Source: Enoplosus armatus (taxonomy: Eukaryota > Chordata > Actinopteri > Centrarchiformes > Enoplosidae). Taken from it: a DNA stretch of 64,000 nt. Both the position numbers and the translations under genes were made by a program. The notes under the pieces are model-generated. The model saw only the letters and a list, made by a program, of their open reading frames with translations, searched no databases and was not told the DNA's origin. Below are positions 1 through 15,039 of this stretch, one piece after another; position 1 is the stretch's first letter; the number at the start of each line of letters is the position of its first letter. The stretch covers positions 5,357,391-5,421,390 of the forward strand of contig NC_092180.1 of the NCBI RefSeq assembly GCF_043641665.1, in the 5' to 3' direction.

Positions 1-3000
1 TATTGCAGTTAATACTATAGCCTTGAATTTCAAAAAGGTCCAATAAGGTTGTGCAAAGTTTTGATCTCCTTTAATATGATATAAACTTTGCCACCATATA
101 CTGTATGTTAAGGCAAAGCTGGAAGGGCCTGCCTACCCACTGCACCGTATTTCTCTTCTCATGAGTTCCTGGGTTTCAGCCGTCATGATACTGGTCTGCC
201 GATTGCTCACAGAATTACGTCGAAATAGGGGGTAGCTACTTTGGACAAATCGATCTAATCTGCTTCAACATGGATCGCTTTTAAAAAGTTATTAACATGT
301 TTGGAGGTGCCCTGGTAGCCAAAGCACATACCATGTAATTGCAACATCATGAGTTGAATTTCGGCCTGGGACCTTTGTTGCATACAATTCCTCTCCCATC
401 ATTTCCCCATGTACACCGGTGCTGCATTGTAAGTGGGATGGTGCAGTAAAGGTCTTCAGAGGCAACACAAGAGACTTAGGTTAATGGGTGCCTTGCTGAA
501 TATGTGACCTGCTCTCCTGTTTGGAAATTGTAGTTGTCAGTTCTCTATATGCGAGGATATTCCAAATGTAACAAAGTCCTAGACCTCTGCAGCGCCCTCC
601 ATTCCTTCCACCTTGAGTTTAACCGTCACCTCCATAAGCAGGGAGATCCGGCACTAGATGTACTGAAAGTTCTTCCTACAGAAGCTGAGGTCCACACTCT
701 TCAGGGACTTTATAATGGTGTAATTCAACACAGCCAGTATAATATATTCACTCACCACCTCCTTCATAACTGCCTGGTTCCCCCACTGCTTCTGCCAAAT
801 CCGAGCGCAAACTGCCGTGCATCATAATGGGAGTGGAAAACTGTGACGTCTCCTTCCGCTGAAAAGACTTCAGAGCATGCGGGGGTGATCTTCACTGATC
901 TCTTCAACTTGCTATTAATTAATACATTATAATTACAGTACCTAATGTTTTACAGCCTAGAAATCAATAATAATAAACAAAATAAAATGAAAAACTAAAA
1001 GAAATCTAAAATATACATAGACATTTTTATAGTTTTGCACCTTTGCTCTGTTCCACATGCGAGCAGAAATGCAGGCTATGGAAGTTGACATTCACGTAGG
1101 AGGACAGGAACATTGAGTGTGCATGAGAAAAGTTTGTTGGAATGATTAACAAGCTGTTTGCTTGGAAAAAACACCCCATGTTTGCACAAAGAAAGTAAAA
1201 AAAAAAAAAATGGGGAGAATTTTGAAGCAGATTGTTCATTAAAGATGCAAAAGTGAGCAGTGCGCCTACTGTATGTTTAATGGGCACCTTGAGGAGAGGA
1301 TGAAAAATAATACATTGGTGATTAGAGGTGAACAATGTCCTCCCGAGCGGCTAGACTCTGAAGGTGAGAACTAAATTGAGGGTATTGCTGTAAGCAGAAC
1401 CACAGACATGTTGCTCTAAACTGAAACTCTCTGTAATATTCAGATCTTCAAAGTGAAACCAAGAGATGAGTTATCTCTATGAAAACTAGAACTAGAGCAT
1501 CTGCAATATATATCTGCTGTGACTCGGCATATTAGAAGAAACAAGTTTGAAGCTGGGTGGGAGGATGACCATGCACTGAGCAGGGTGACCTCCTCCCTTT
1601 GAAGAAGTCTCAAAAGGGTTTTTGATGATTTTGTGTCGTGTATTTTATTTTATTTTTTTAACTCTGCTTTCATGTGGCCCACAAGGTTGTGCACGGACAA
1701 GAGTAAGGGGTGGAAAATCAGGGTGTTATGCCATTTTACCTTGATGTAGTTACATAACATTTTAGGATATATAGTTCAGGTCAGGAGCCATCCCATATAT
1801 CAAAATGATGCATTATTATTATTATATATAGCATCAAAGTAGCACAGTTTTACCAAAGGTGAAAATGTGGCATCATACCAAATACTAAACATCATTTATG
1901 TGTTTGATTCTACTGTTGTAATAAATAAATGTGAAGTCATGACGATGGATTAATCCAGTACTGACATGCTGCTCATTCTACTTTGAGTTGTCCTACAGTT
2001 TACAGTTGTAATACTGGAGATATTCATTATAATCATTGATGTTTGCTTTAAGAAAAGGTAAGCTGGTTCTCACAAGCAAAAGAAAAGGTACGTAAACGTA
2101 AACAATAAGGCTTGGGATGATGTCGAGTTTTCTTCGTCAACAAAGGAAGTAAAAAGACTAAAACCAACTGCGTTACTCCGTCTCTCGATACCTTCCGACT
2201 TCTCTGCGCTCTGTGTGGAGCACAGACCCGAGCCCATTCTTTCCTTCTAAAGATGTAAATAACAGCTGGGCACTGTAGCTTTTAGCAAATGTATATGTGC
2301 GCATATAGGAGTAAATACTGTACTGCATTTGTTGTAGACTATTTTAAGCTTCCGATTAACACACATTTGGTGCACTACTACGAGTCCTTAGAGCAACAGG
2401 AGGACACGTGTTGCACTGACTCATAATAAACTACAGTGCCCATGTTCATCACAATGAAGACAAATGTTCTCCAGCGCTCCAAGGCTCATTTATTTGTTTT
2501 TAGTGTTTTTTGGACAACAATGGAGGTCTATGGCACCAAGGCAATACTTAAACTACAGAACATGGCCACCCATATCTTTCAAAGCTACTTGCAACACTAG
2601 ATGTCAAGACTGGTTAACTCTACATACGCCATGGTTGAAGACTGAACTTTGACTTGGACTTATTTACAGATGTTTCTGAAGCTTTTGTGTGACTACGTAT
2701 GTTTTTTCTCTGTATTTGTTTCTGCCAATGAGATCTAACCTAATTAAATTAAGGTTATATAAAATTATTAATGGATTGCTGAAACATCTGTCTGTTCTTT
2801 AATGAAACCTGTTAGAGATAACAGAATAAAGACTAGGTGTGGTTAAGAGTCTTTTCAGGTTATAAAAAGCCCACATTTCTCTGGTGTTAACAGTTCCAAC
2901 CGCCCCACAAGTAGATATTTCTTAACATTTTTCGTTGTGCCGCTGAGACACAGCATCCATGTGTTGTAAGACACATTTATAGGCAGGCGAAGGGACAGCT

Positions 3001-5370
3001 GTGGTTTGAAGAGGCAGACATACCTGCTGTGCTGCTGCAGACTAATTACAGCAATGCTGGCACTACTGCCATCTGAATCTTTTCTGTACAAACACTGTGT
3101 AATTTTCTGTGCCAATTTCCCTGTGTTCCTTTATTAATGCTCTGCCATTAAAAGCCTCCAGAGGTCATCTGACAAAACATACGTGTAGAACGGATTGACA
3201 GCGCGATTTACTGCTGAAAATAAATGTTTTGAAATCATATTTTCTTTTATATTCTCAGCTAGTGTTACGGCTTTGAAATCTAAACACAGCAGTTTCAGCT
3301 GTACATGTTAAGCTTTGCATACTTTCCTGTTCTGTTACCTCTGCACTCCATACGTTACTCCGTGATTCAGTCACACAGTAATAGAGGGAAAGAGAAAATG
3401 TTATTTTTTCCTGCCATCCAGCTGCCGGTTGCGTCTTCAGTGGTATTTTCATGATCTCACAGATGTCTTCCTTCTGCCTGGTATAATAAAATATTTGCTT
3501 GAGGTGAAACCAAAGGTTAAATCCTATATTTCCACCATCAGCGCTATTGTGCTCTTCCCTTTTCTTCTTACATATGTTCAAGTTTCTACGCAGGCAACAG
3601 CAGTGGACAGCGTGGTGTGAGGAAATATTGGATTTAAATGTTGCTGTTGCCCCAGGCAAACATCTTATCTCTCTGGGCAGACAATACATATGATATGGGA
3701 TTATGAAAATACCTTTGAGATACAACCCACTGCTGCATAACGTAATTAAAAATATAACATTTAGATTTTTCCCTTAAGGTTTGTGTAGACTGTAGAGAGT
3801 GCTATGTGACCGAATCAAGGAGCGACACGCTGACGTCACAGATGAGGCTAAGGTTTAATAGGCCATTAGAAAATGTGTCAAATCACGACTATTTAATGCA
3901 ATTGCAAATCTTCACAAATACTAAAAGCAATCGCAATTTCCAGTGACAACAATATAAGCTCCTGTCCATAGGATGTTATGGGATGTTCCTTAAGACAAAC
4001 CTTCACTTTTTAAAGCTTGAATCTTTGAGGTAACAAAAGGCTTTACAGTCCATACTAACTATACAAAACTGAGAGCTGTTGAAGACATCGTCTGTCCTGC
4101 CAACCACACGCGATGGCTAGAGGACAGTTATTTTAATATTTTGGATGACAACACATAGAGAATCCTCCATTTGACATTTCTTCAGGGATAAAGCAAAAGG
4201 CTGCTGCATTTTAGTTTGCTCTACTAAAGTAAAACACTTACAGCTTTGTCATTTATAAATGATATCAAGGCAGCAACTTCACTGCATTGATACTCTCTCC
4301 TCGTAGTAATTTTGTCAGTCAAATTCAGTATTTTAGTGCCTTTCATGTACTACAGGGACACATACTGACACCATATTGGAACAGCCTATTACTGAACTTT
4401 TAAGAGCTGAGGGAACAAAGGGCTGAAGGGACATGAGGTCCAAATTGGAAAGAAAGTATTTTGTATAACATTGCAAAATAAAATGAAATGAGATAAAATA
4501 AACTTTTTGGAGCTAGAAGATGTTCGAGCTCTGTGAATGAGGAGTTTACATCCGACTGCAGGAGTCTCCATGGCCTAAAACAGCCAGTCGGAGCTTCTCC
4601 TGGTGGGCTCCACTAACTAAGATAAGAATATAATGTTGAAAATGGCTGACTTCCAAGAGATGAGTGGAGTAAGCTCCAAGCCAGAAGATGTGATTTAACG
4701 GGTAAGTGTGAAACTCGGGGAGTCACTAACTCACAAGGCTGCCTCATACTGTTGCTCTCAGAGGACGGCAAGGGAAACTGGAAATAATGCTTTTTGTCAT
4801 GCGATGGGGTGCAGATGCACTTTGACAATTTGCATGGCATTAAAATTCTTGGGGACAAACAGATTTGATTTTGGCAAAGCAGATGCATGTTGTGGTGCAA
4901 AGCTGTTCATGTATCATGATCTATTTCATGATATTGAGAATCTTTGGGCATTTTCATTATTAGATATTTACCTGTGAGCGCTGTTTTTCCAAATAATACA
5001 GATGGGAGCCAAAGGCATGTTGCAGAAAGATTAAAAAGGACTCTGGGGAGACACAGAGGGAAACTATTCTCTAGGCTTGTAGGTACGCAGCCCCAAAACA
5101 CAGTAAATCAGCCCAACCTGTTGTGTTTGTACTAGGGTTGGGCAATCGTCTGTGTTTTTATGTAGTCATATTGTCATTACCAGAGAGCCGCTGGTTAAAG
5201 GAGTGCTTATGAGCTGAAACTTCTGACAGAAAACTTGTTTTATTGCATATGTGTTAAGACAAAGTCAGAAACAAAAGAAAGGCATCATCAAAATGAATAC
5301 AATTAAGTAATAAATATTAATAATTATAGGCATGTATATACATTGACAAGTGAAAACCCTCCATGTCAGG
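1..5370. other. Intergenic, no gene recognised
   Basis: Short ORFs only. The longest plausible one, 534-827 (97 codons), has no family I recognise. AT-rich sequence with poly(A/T) runs (near 1200). Confidence 0.6.
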
Positions 5371-5373
5371 ATT

Positions 5374-5965
5374 AAATGACTAAAGGCCCGTCGCCTTGAT
5401 GTCTGTTGTCATGACATCTTTTGAAAGACTGGTATTGGCCCACCTGAAGGACATCACTTCCTGACAGACAGGAGGGGAGCAGGTGAGGCTGGGGAACATC
5501 ACATCCAGCACCCAGACAATCAGCACTGGTGCCCCACAGGGTTGTGTGCTCTCCCCACTGCTCTTCTCCCTCTACACAAACGACCGCACCTCAGGAGACT
5601 CCTCTGTTAAACTCCTGAAGTTCGAAGACGACACAACGGTCATCAGCCTCAAGGGTGACAAGTCTGCATACAGACAGGAGGTTAAACAGCTGGCCCTTCC
5701 TGCGCCAGCTCAGGAAGTTCCACCTGCCTCAGAAGCTGCTGATCCAGTTTTACACTGCAATCATCCAGTCTGTTCTCTGTTCATCCATCACTGTCTGGTT
5801 TGGATCGGCCACCAAACAGGACAGGAACAGACAACAGGTCTGCAGAGAAAATCATTGGTGCAAACATGCCCTCCATTCAGGCCTTCAGGACGTCTACAGA
5901 GTCAGGAAACACACCCTGGACACAACCTGCTCTATCTTCTTCCCTCCCTCACAAATGTTTTTATA
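5374..5965 (+). mobile_element. Decayed L2/CR1-like LINE fragment (reverse transcriptase)
   Basis: Pieces of a non-LTR reverse transcriptase in order: RPVALMSVVMTSFERLVLAH (with a stop in place of the Tyr before it), then VRLGNITSSTQTISTGAPQG and CVLSPLLFSLYTND, then KLLKFEDDTTVI, and after a frame change LRQLRKFHLPQKLL and SSITVWFGSATK. Two internal deletions, near 5455 and near 5690, and the frameshift make it dead. The catalytic box reads FEDD instead of FADD. Confidence 0.85.
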
Positions 5966-6169
5966 TGGCAGTGGATCGTCTCAGGCAGCCACGACAGAGC
6001 CGGAAAACACGACGCAGCCGGATGCTATGGACATTGCTGCGCAGAGCAAAGCTTTGGCGAGCTGGCATATGGAGAATGGTGTTGTGTTGTGTTGTCAGAT
6101 TGCACAGCACACAGCGGGATGGCAAAACGGGTTGCTTTAAATTAAAGGGTGGAGTCACTTGTTCTTAAC

Positions 6170-9100
6170 AGTGATTATCAGCACGATGCCGCTGCACCAG
6201 AAACATCTCCTATAAATGCACAGGAACAGATCTGAGATTTTATTTTCTATAACAACTCTGTTCCTTAATATCAGCAGGAAAAAAATATTTATGATAATCG
6301 CTTCAATCGCTGGAGCTTAGTCTGAACCAGGGCGATTTGGCTCTGATAAACAGAGTGTGTATTAGATTGTTTCTCATCTGCACTGTAAAAAAGAAGCCTC
6401 TATTGTTTCAGTGATTGCCTCAAATTGAGTCTTTATAAAGTGGCTGCTCCGAGGCCACAGGGTTCTTTAATGTAGGTGGTGAAATGCACGTCAAATATTG
6501 GTTGTTTATTTCATGGTTCGTGTTTGCTTTGCTCGCAGCGAGGGCTTCAGTTTTCCAGCCCAGTGCTCACCAAGGAATGAAGGGCTTATCCATCAGGGTT
6601 CACAAATATCTCCTACACTTGATAAAAACATGAAAGACTAAAGGGTCTCCAGGCTCAGTGAGGTAGAGAAACGTGTGTGAGGGGAAAACCTTGTCTTGTC
6701 AGCACGAGTAAAAGTCTGCAGCTTTCTAAGAGTGCAGTGTCAATCATTGTGTGGCCCAGCTGACAGGGTCAACTGATCTGTTATGCAGTTTGTGCACTTT
6801 TCAGGCAGACCCACAGGATGTGCCAAGAGTAGCTTAAGAACAGCCTTGCTGTTTGCAGGACTACCAATGACCTCCAAATCTCATTCGGTGTTCCTGTAGG
6901 ACTCCATATATAATCTAAATACACACAGTAGGTGGGTGTTTTTACCTTGGCCTGGGAGATAAAATGATGGTGAAATGCCCCGGCGATAGACACTTCATCA
7001 ATAGCAATAAGAAAATTGTTCAATAGATGTTTGATAGTTTCACTTAAATGCATTAAATGCTATATGTCTCATTAACAGCCTGTCGTATCCCTTAATAACG
7101 GAACGCGCTACGAGTGCGAAGAAAGGGCAGGTCGGCTTGTGAGTATGGCTAATTCAAGGTAAGGTGGTTGAATTTAAAATCAAAGTGCGGTTAAGTCACT
7201 GTGATAAAATGTTCAGCTATATCACCTAGCCCTCGTTTTACCTGAAGTAAGCAAAAACAAGTGAGCTGTTTTTGATGGTATAACAATAATATTACATTCT
7301 TTCATCAAGCAGCAGATTACTGTCAAGGATATTTCTGGGGCAATACTGACTGCCATCTTAATACTTGACATTTGATCTTCTTCTTTTTTTCTTTTTTCTT
7401 TTTTTGACTCTTTTAGAATTCATGATATGGACCTTGGTGGAAATGCAGCCTTGTATTTCAAAGTGCATAGAAAATAGATCTCATTACCACAGTACTACAG
7501 TGTGGTCAACCTGCTCAGCTTATGCAGCTGGAATCTATGCACCAATTAAAACAACTTTGTTTACTGACAGAAGATTCATTCGAAATGTTCCCCCCTCTAC
7601 TGTACAACCCAGTTTGTGGGTTTACAGTCACATTTAAGTGGGTCAACATAAAAAAAAAAGTTTGGGAACTCAAGTTACCAAAGGCTTAAAGCGACACACA
7701 GGCAGAGGAGGAAGGCAAACAGCTTACTCCCCTATCTTTCTCCACTCTCTCCCACACTGGATTAAAGGAAGATAGGGAAGTTGTGCATGGAATGATTTAT
7801 TTAAGACAGGTCGCTCCTCCGGGAGTAAGCGCCCTCCCTGGGGATACCCTATTTTCTGTACACTACTCTCTCACTGTCTCTCTCTCCCTCACTCATTGCA
7901 CATGCACACACACTTTACATATGCATTTCAATAGGAAAGAAGTAATAAAGATGCAATATAGTGTACGATGTGACATGTCATGATGAATGTGTCTGCAGTG
8001 TTGTTAGTCATTTCAGTCTGACTTAATTTCAGTCATCATGATTCATTTTGCGCAGTCACGCAGTCTTCAGGTTTCATCTCTTTGAACTCGAGCAGCTTAA
8101 TGTGCTTCTAATCGAAATGAAGCCTATATGCATATACACTGACACTTAATTTGGGAAGATGATTAGATGATATTCTGTATTCTCTAGGTGCGGCATCATG
8201 CCAGAGGGTAACATTGTTTATTTTCTTAGCCGCAGATGTTTCTTCTGGAACCAAAAGGGCCAAATACCCAGCAACCAGTTAGTGTACACAATTGTTAACG
8301 ACACAAACTGGCAGTATCATTTGCATACACACATTTAGAAAATGGCAATATGACATTTCAGTTTCCTTTTTACGGGGCATGCTGCAGTTAACCAAATTTC
8401 AGGCTTGGACGTTAGGGACAACAGTTATTTCTGTGTCAGACACAAAGTATTGTTGCATAATACAATAAATTATTGTCATAACATCCAGCAGAGCTGCTTT
8501 CACAGAGACAACTTAAAAGCAGATTTCACAAGCTACTATAGTCTTGGACAGAGCAGTGCAGATTCATGACTATGAGGTCTCTTCTAAAGCAGGATGCAAA
8601 ACCGCCATGACAAGACCTGCTACTAAAGTGCTCAAAATACAAGAAGAGACAAGATATTTGAATGAATGGCTGTATAGTACACTCCTGTAAGTATTAATGT
8701 CAGAAACATTCACTGCCAGTCCTTGATCACAAATGACAACTTAAACCTTTATTCAACTTGGCTGGCCTCATTTTTATTTAGTCAGTATTATTTAGTTGGT
8801 AAATGACCTTTTAGCTGTGGAATCTGGTGAATATGCGTTACAGTTCCACCAGCAGTGCTGCCTATGGCATTGTTATCGCTTCTTAATTGTATTAGAGATT
8901 TTGTGGAAATTGCAGACACAGCTGTTAATTGGTTTATGTTTCATATCTCAGAGATAGGTTGCCCTCCGTTTCCTCAGTCATTCTATAACCTCCTTAGGAC
9001 CATTTAACTGTATGTGCAGAAGCTTCATTTTCACTTCTAGATTATTCCCTGAATACTCACATAAGTCTTCATCAAACAGTAAAGATGTTTTTTTCCCCCC

Positions 9101-11715
9101 TATACTGATTATACATTGTTCTGCCTACTTGCAAAACCTGGGAGATTCAATATGAATCATCTCTCTTGGCTTCAAAAATGTCCCGTGTTTGCAAAGTGAG
9201 GACATTTCTTAAACGTGCGCTAACAGATTTTTTTTGGCAGCGGAAACGAGCTGTGAAGACAACACATTATCTATCACCTTAAAAAGTTGACATAGCACAC
9301 ATGTTAGCAAACAGGAATTTATTTACACTTCCCACGGATACAGAGCAACATTAGCATTTATTTAGAGCGATGTACCTGGCCATCAGATTCATTTAATTCC
9401 AATAATAACTCCCTTTAGCTCTGTTTTGCTCTCCATCAAGTCTTGAGAAAAATGTATGGCTCTTTAGCTGCGTAATGCTCATCAGCTTGTAGCTAGCTTT
9501 GTCTGTCTGCCGTTTGGTGCTGAGCTGGTAGAGTACAGTGGATTTATAAGAGCTTTTTCCCTGAAAACAGCTGCCTGCTGATTCTGGAGAAGCGCTGATG
9601 AGAGTGAACTAAACCATTAAAGTTGTGGGCAGTAAAACTAAAACAATCAGTTGAAGATGTCATATCTTTGAGCTGACGGGGAACTGCAGAGTCAGGTGAT
9701 AATTATCTGTGGGTTCACGTTACACACATAGCAATTTGATCCAATGTTAATATAAAAATATTGATTATATCAGCTTTAAAGATCTATTTTATAACATTTC
9801 CTCAGAAATCAATCTAAAATAAAATGTCTGGGAGGCTTGGGAACAAGCAGTGCTGGAAACGTTGTTGGCATGTGATGTGTTTCATGTATTGTTCAATATT
9901 CATTCAGAATTATAATATATATATCATGTCAACATACATAAAACAGATAGACCATGCTGCACATTTTGGATTATAGGTTCAGTGCATTGCAGAGGCCGTC
10001 TGTGGCCACAGTAGCATTATACCGTAAAGATAAAAAGATCACCATTATCACTTGAGTGACAGGGGAGGATTTTCTACAAATTGGAGGAAGAAACTACTGA
10101 ACAGTTACATACCACAACCACTGGAGCTGCCAAACTGCAAGACTTAACACAGTAGGATTTAACTGCTGGCAACCTCAGCTCTCTCCCATGCACAACATTT
10201 CCTTGGTTATAATGTTAAACCCAAAGCTTTGCAATGAGCAATTACCAAAGCGCACACAGCATGCAGACTGCTGGTAGGGTTTTATATGTAGATAATGTCC
10301 TTTTGAAAGATGTCAAGGGCAGCCAGGAGGCAGGAAAGCCCGCAGACTAATAAAGAAATTATAAACAACTGGCATTTTACTAAAAAGGAGAGGTAAAAAC
10401 ATGCAGAAATGAGGAAAAACTGGAGTTGTCAGTTTGCTGCTTTAAAACTGTAAATTAATTTTTAAAAAGGTGTAAGCAAAACACTGAAGTGGTGGCTACC
10501 CACTGAAGTTACCATCAAAGAGTCTAAAAGGTTAGCTTTAATCACAAATTCAAGGCTTTTTAAAAAAAAATGAACATACAGTAGTGGTTATCAACAACCA
10601 GTTTAATACTTGAAGCGCCTTTGAGAGATTCAGAAATCTTTTCTTAGAAGGAGAGGACAGATTTCGTCATCAAAAAAAACTTTGCTGTTTGTCTGTACTT
10701 GAAACCTGAACGCATAATCATTGTGTGCGGGAGAGCATTTTGTTAATTTGTTATTATGTTGAGCCCAGTGGTTTCCCAGCATGGCCATATCCTTTTCCTC
10801 TGAGTTGCTTCACTTTAACAGAGCTGTTCTCAAAACCTTTTGTGGTGTTTTTATTGATTCACTCTTCCAAGATGTTTCAGCCTTTCTACTTCACAAGTCT
10901 GTCTTTTACCCGTACAGAGCTTTCGATTCTCACCCTGATTGTAGCCAGACCTGACCCGGTTCATGGCAGGTCACGCTGTCTCACTTTTTTCAGGATCACA
11001 TTTTATAATGATTGTGGGGGGGGGTTTAAAGAGACAGCATGAAATAATGGGATGTGCACAGCTGTCCCTTACCTCCAGCCCTACCAACACGTTATGTGAC
11101 ATGTATGTGCTTCTCAGTTGCTTGGTTATGCATATCAACACTGCAAAAACAGACAAAGTGAGGAGGAAATCAACACCAGGAGAACTGACTTTGTCCTCAC
11201 AGACGGAAAAATCTGAGGTATGACACATCTTTAACATTATTTTCAGCAGTGACAAGATATCCACTGCTTTTGTTAAACACTGACAGAGCAAAAATCTGTT
11301 TAAGGTATTGCTGAGGTGTGACAGTAAAATGTGTAAAGACTTAACATCAGGATCTGACTCACTCACACGGAGGTAGAAATTCAGTTTCAAGCTCATCAAA
11401 TGGTAAATTGGCTCAGACTCGAGTTGGGTTTAAACAGAATCCACAACAGTTCGTGTAGGTTCGGGCCTGATTTTTTGGAACCGATCAAAACTCTAACCAT
11501 CTATCTCCAATTACACCCCCGAAAAGTATGAGTCAACTGCAGTGCCTAACACACAGCTGCTCTCCTAAATCTGCATTAAGAGCACTAGCAAACCGCATCA
11601 CCATACGACTGCCTGCTGACTCATAGCTGCAGAGCCAGTAGAGCTGCAGCGATGAGGAGGACAAACTGTATGACAATGCCAGCTTGTACTTGACAGATGA
11701 CGGTTAATATCATAA
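6170..11715. other. Intergenic, no gene recognised
   Basis: Only short chance ORFs. A few non-repetitive patches (8160-8330, 9530-9720) could be regulatory, but nothing is diagnostic. Confidence 0.6.
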
Positions 11716-11719
11716 TGAG

Positions 11720-11870
11720 TAGGGCTGGGTATTGTTTGAAATGATTTGATGATACTATTGCCAGTGCCACATTTCAGTTTCCTACACCATGCTTTTTCCA
11801 ATACCTTGCTTTGAGGAATATAAACTTTTTTAAAAAGATCTTTTTCTCTTGGACACAAGCAGGTACACTA
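11720..11870 (-). repeat. Fish interspersed repeat end (GGGCTGGGTAT type)
   Basis: AGTAGGGCTGGGTATTGTTTG with following ATGATTTGATGATACTATTG resembles the terminal part of a common fish non-autonomous DNA element. Another fragment of this kind (AGGGTTGGGCAATCG) is at about 5135. Confidence 0.45.
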
Positions 11871-14037
11871 GAATTTAATTATATTTATATTAATTCAAAT
11901 AAGTTATAGTAAAATTGGCATAATTATTGTTTAAATCTGGAACTATTTGATCAAAGAATAAGTTAACAAGATTAGGAATCTGACCACACATTCAATGCCA
12001 GCTTTCAATTCTCAACTACAGTTGGTATGGAAAACGTAGGTTTAAAAGCATGATTCCCAAAGAATTTCCTGGAAAATAAAATTGTAATTTGCCACTAATT
12101 TTAGGGGAAATAGAGACAATGTTCAATTGGTGCACTTCCAGTGAACTAATTCCAATTAACTGCTAGTGTAATCTCAAGAGTCTTTTAGCCTGTGAAGTCA
12201 GCAGAACAAGCAGAAATGTAAAACATTTGTCTAAACGAAAGCATACAGTTCAACATATGGAGATTAACGTTTCCAATAATAAATATTAATCATATTTATT
12301 TAGTGGATGTCTGCCAATAAGTGTTAATTACTATATCTGTATAGTAGATATATTGATATCAGAGCCTTTAAACGTGTCAGTATCTGCCCCCAAAATCCAG
12401 TATGTGTCGGGCTATATTAAGTAGGTTTAAAAAGGGCTTTTTGTTTTGAAGGTAATTCCTATTTTCTGTATAATTTCTACTAAATTACATAGTTATTTCC
12501 AGTGAACATCGTAGGAAATTATGGACCCATAAAATATAGCGTTACCAAAAAGATATTGGTTACCATTGCTGCTCTGGCCATAGCTGGGAACCTACAACTG
12601 GAGAGAGGAAGAAGAAAATATGAGTAGTAGCTGAAATGCTTGCCTGCTTCCTTGTATCTTGAGAACAACACTGTAAAAGTGTGTTACTTTAACAGGTACT
12701 CATTGCAGAAAGTTTTCTATGTGCAGCATGTGAAAAAGTAGCTCTCACAGAAAGCACTTAGCACACCTCTGGTGTATACACAGTGGCGTGCTAATTGTCT
12801 TCTGTTGCGTAGCCCCTTATCGCTCTGTGTCGTTTCTATGCAGGTTATTCACTGAACTTGCTTGACACTTATTGAGGACTGAAACCTGGTGTTTTATTTG
12901 CTTTACATTATTGCTTTATTATTTATAACCTCATATTAGTTGTAAGCCTTTTAGTAAACACCATCTTGTGTGCTAAGACTTTACTTCCGTTTAATTGTAT
13001 TATCAAGTGCAGCCCAAATTTCCTGACTTTTTGTACACACTAACAAATCCTAATAGCGTTTCTCAAAACATGCCTACAATTTACCTTTCAATTATGAAGG
13101 TCATAATCTCTAAAATGATCACTGAAATGTGTGAAATCTGTGGTCACACAAATTTAAATACCTTTAGTCAAACCAACGGTTCTGTTAATATCGGCTGATT
13201 CTGCAGTGCATGATTTCCAGCCAGTGCCAACGTTCAGTTCCACTCACTTTTCAGCGAAAAAGCTCTAAAAACCCACTGTACACTACATGCTAATGGCAGA
13301 CAGACACAGTTAGCAACTAGCTGGTGAACATAGTGGAGCATTTGAGCCACATATTTCCCTAAAAGTACTAACAGAGAGTGATTCATGGACTTACATTCGC
13401 CAGGTGGCCTGACACACGACTCCAAATGAATAATTAATGATAACTGCTGGATGTGTAAATAAACTGTTTATCATATCAACTTAAAAGGCGATTATGTCAG
13501 TGCTGTGTTCACAACTTGTTTCCTTTGCCCCCAAGTAGCCAAACAAATCTGTTATTGCAGGTTTAACCAAATGATTTGCTTGCCTAATTTTAACCATACC
13601 GGGTTTGATACAGATTTTTTCCATGTGTTCAGCATAGTGGAAATGTTCTTCCAAGAATAGCGTATTTTCTTGTTCAACTACACAAATGTACTACAATTGA
13701 AAACACAATACATTTGAACAGTGGATGGCCATGCAACTCCTAATGTAACATGTAATGTGCCCAGTGGTGGGTCCAGTTGGATTCTGGGTAAATACTATGA
13801 GAGAACCATCTGCCCCTAAATAAAATCTAATTTGATGCAGTCTCTCAAGTGCCAATCAGTCTTAACAGCAAAGTGCCTGTACAGTGCAGAGTGAGTTTTC
13901 TGTTAACATCAAACATCCTCTTATTCCATACCACGACTTTCCTACCACTTGCTGAGTTTCCAATCTTTGCACTCTACCGCTACGCTAAGTGAGTGCTCCC
14001 TCACAAGGAAAAGAAGCCTGTAGGGGGTGTGTGTGAC

Positions 14038-14038
<1 letters not shown>

Positions 14039-14071
<33 letters not shown>

Positions 14072-14079
14072 TGTGTGTG
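14039..14079. repeat. (TG)n microsatellite
   Basis: About 20 TG units with one interruption. Confidence 0.95.
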
Positions 14080-15039
14080 CATTGAGGGTGCATTTGTTTG
14101 TGTTGCACATGAGGGAGCATGCTCCGTTTCTAAAAAGACCTCACAGTTTAATGGAATTGTGTGCAGTGAATGTGAGACAAGACCAAGAAATGAGCCATAA
14201 GCAACCCCACGGGTATCACTTTTCTTTTCACTGAGCTGTGTTTGGAGAGGAGACCAAATATGAACGCCAAATACTGCTTTTGTGAAATGGCAGTGAAGCA
14301 GGAGCTTGCTCAGTTTCTGTCAAAAGAAAAATAAAATCTATAGCATATGTGCACAGTAAATAGGGTACTGCCATTATGATGCAAGGACAACATAAAAGCG
14401 TCTGGTATGATGTTGAACGTCATTTCTAGATTGTACCAGAAGAACCACTTTCACTTTTCACACAATGTACAGGTAAGGGAAAAATCCATCCTGAAACACT
14501 TACATGCAGTTAAAAAGAACTATTGTGGCTATTTCTGGATCTGCTTGATGCTGATAAGTGGCCCCATGATGAAATCACAGCAAAATATAATAAAAGTAGA
14601 ATGGAAAGTTTTGGGGGTCACTCAGAATGAGGCTTTCTTTGTACAGCCACCATTTTTCGCCAACATACAAGGACAAAATCCACAGTAGAAAAGGCAGAGA
14701 GACCAATTTCTCCACTGACAGTAGCTTCAATAGACCATAATGCAATGCAGCTAGTAAACATGTTAGTAAGGGGCCCAGCTGCAATCAGGCTTGCCCCAGT
14801 GTTCAAGAACTCATTGGCGAGACATTTATATTCCTATACGCCCACCTTTGATTCAAAGTAATAAGTTCATGCCCCCTTCTCGCCAGGTTGTTCAGTCATT
14901 TAGGGTGCCAAAGGAAATCACAAACTGAAGTACAAGTATATCAGCCATGTCAAGAGGAAGTGGGTGTACCACAAAATTAAATTACAAATTTAAATCAAAC
15001 ACTTCATCGCAAAATAACTCCTGAATATCTCAAAGTGAT

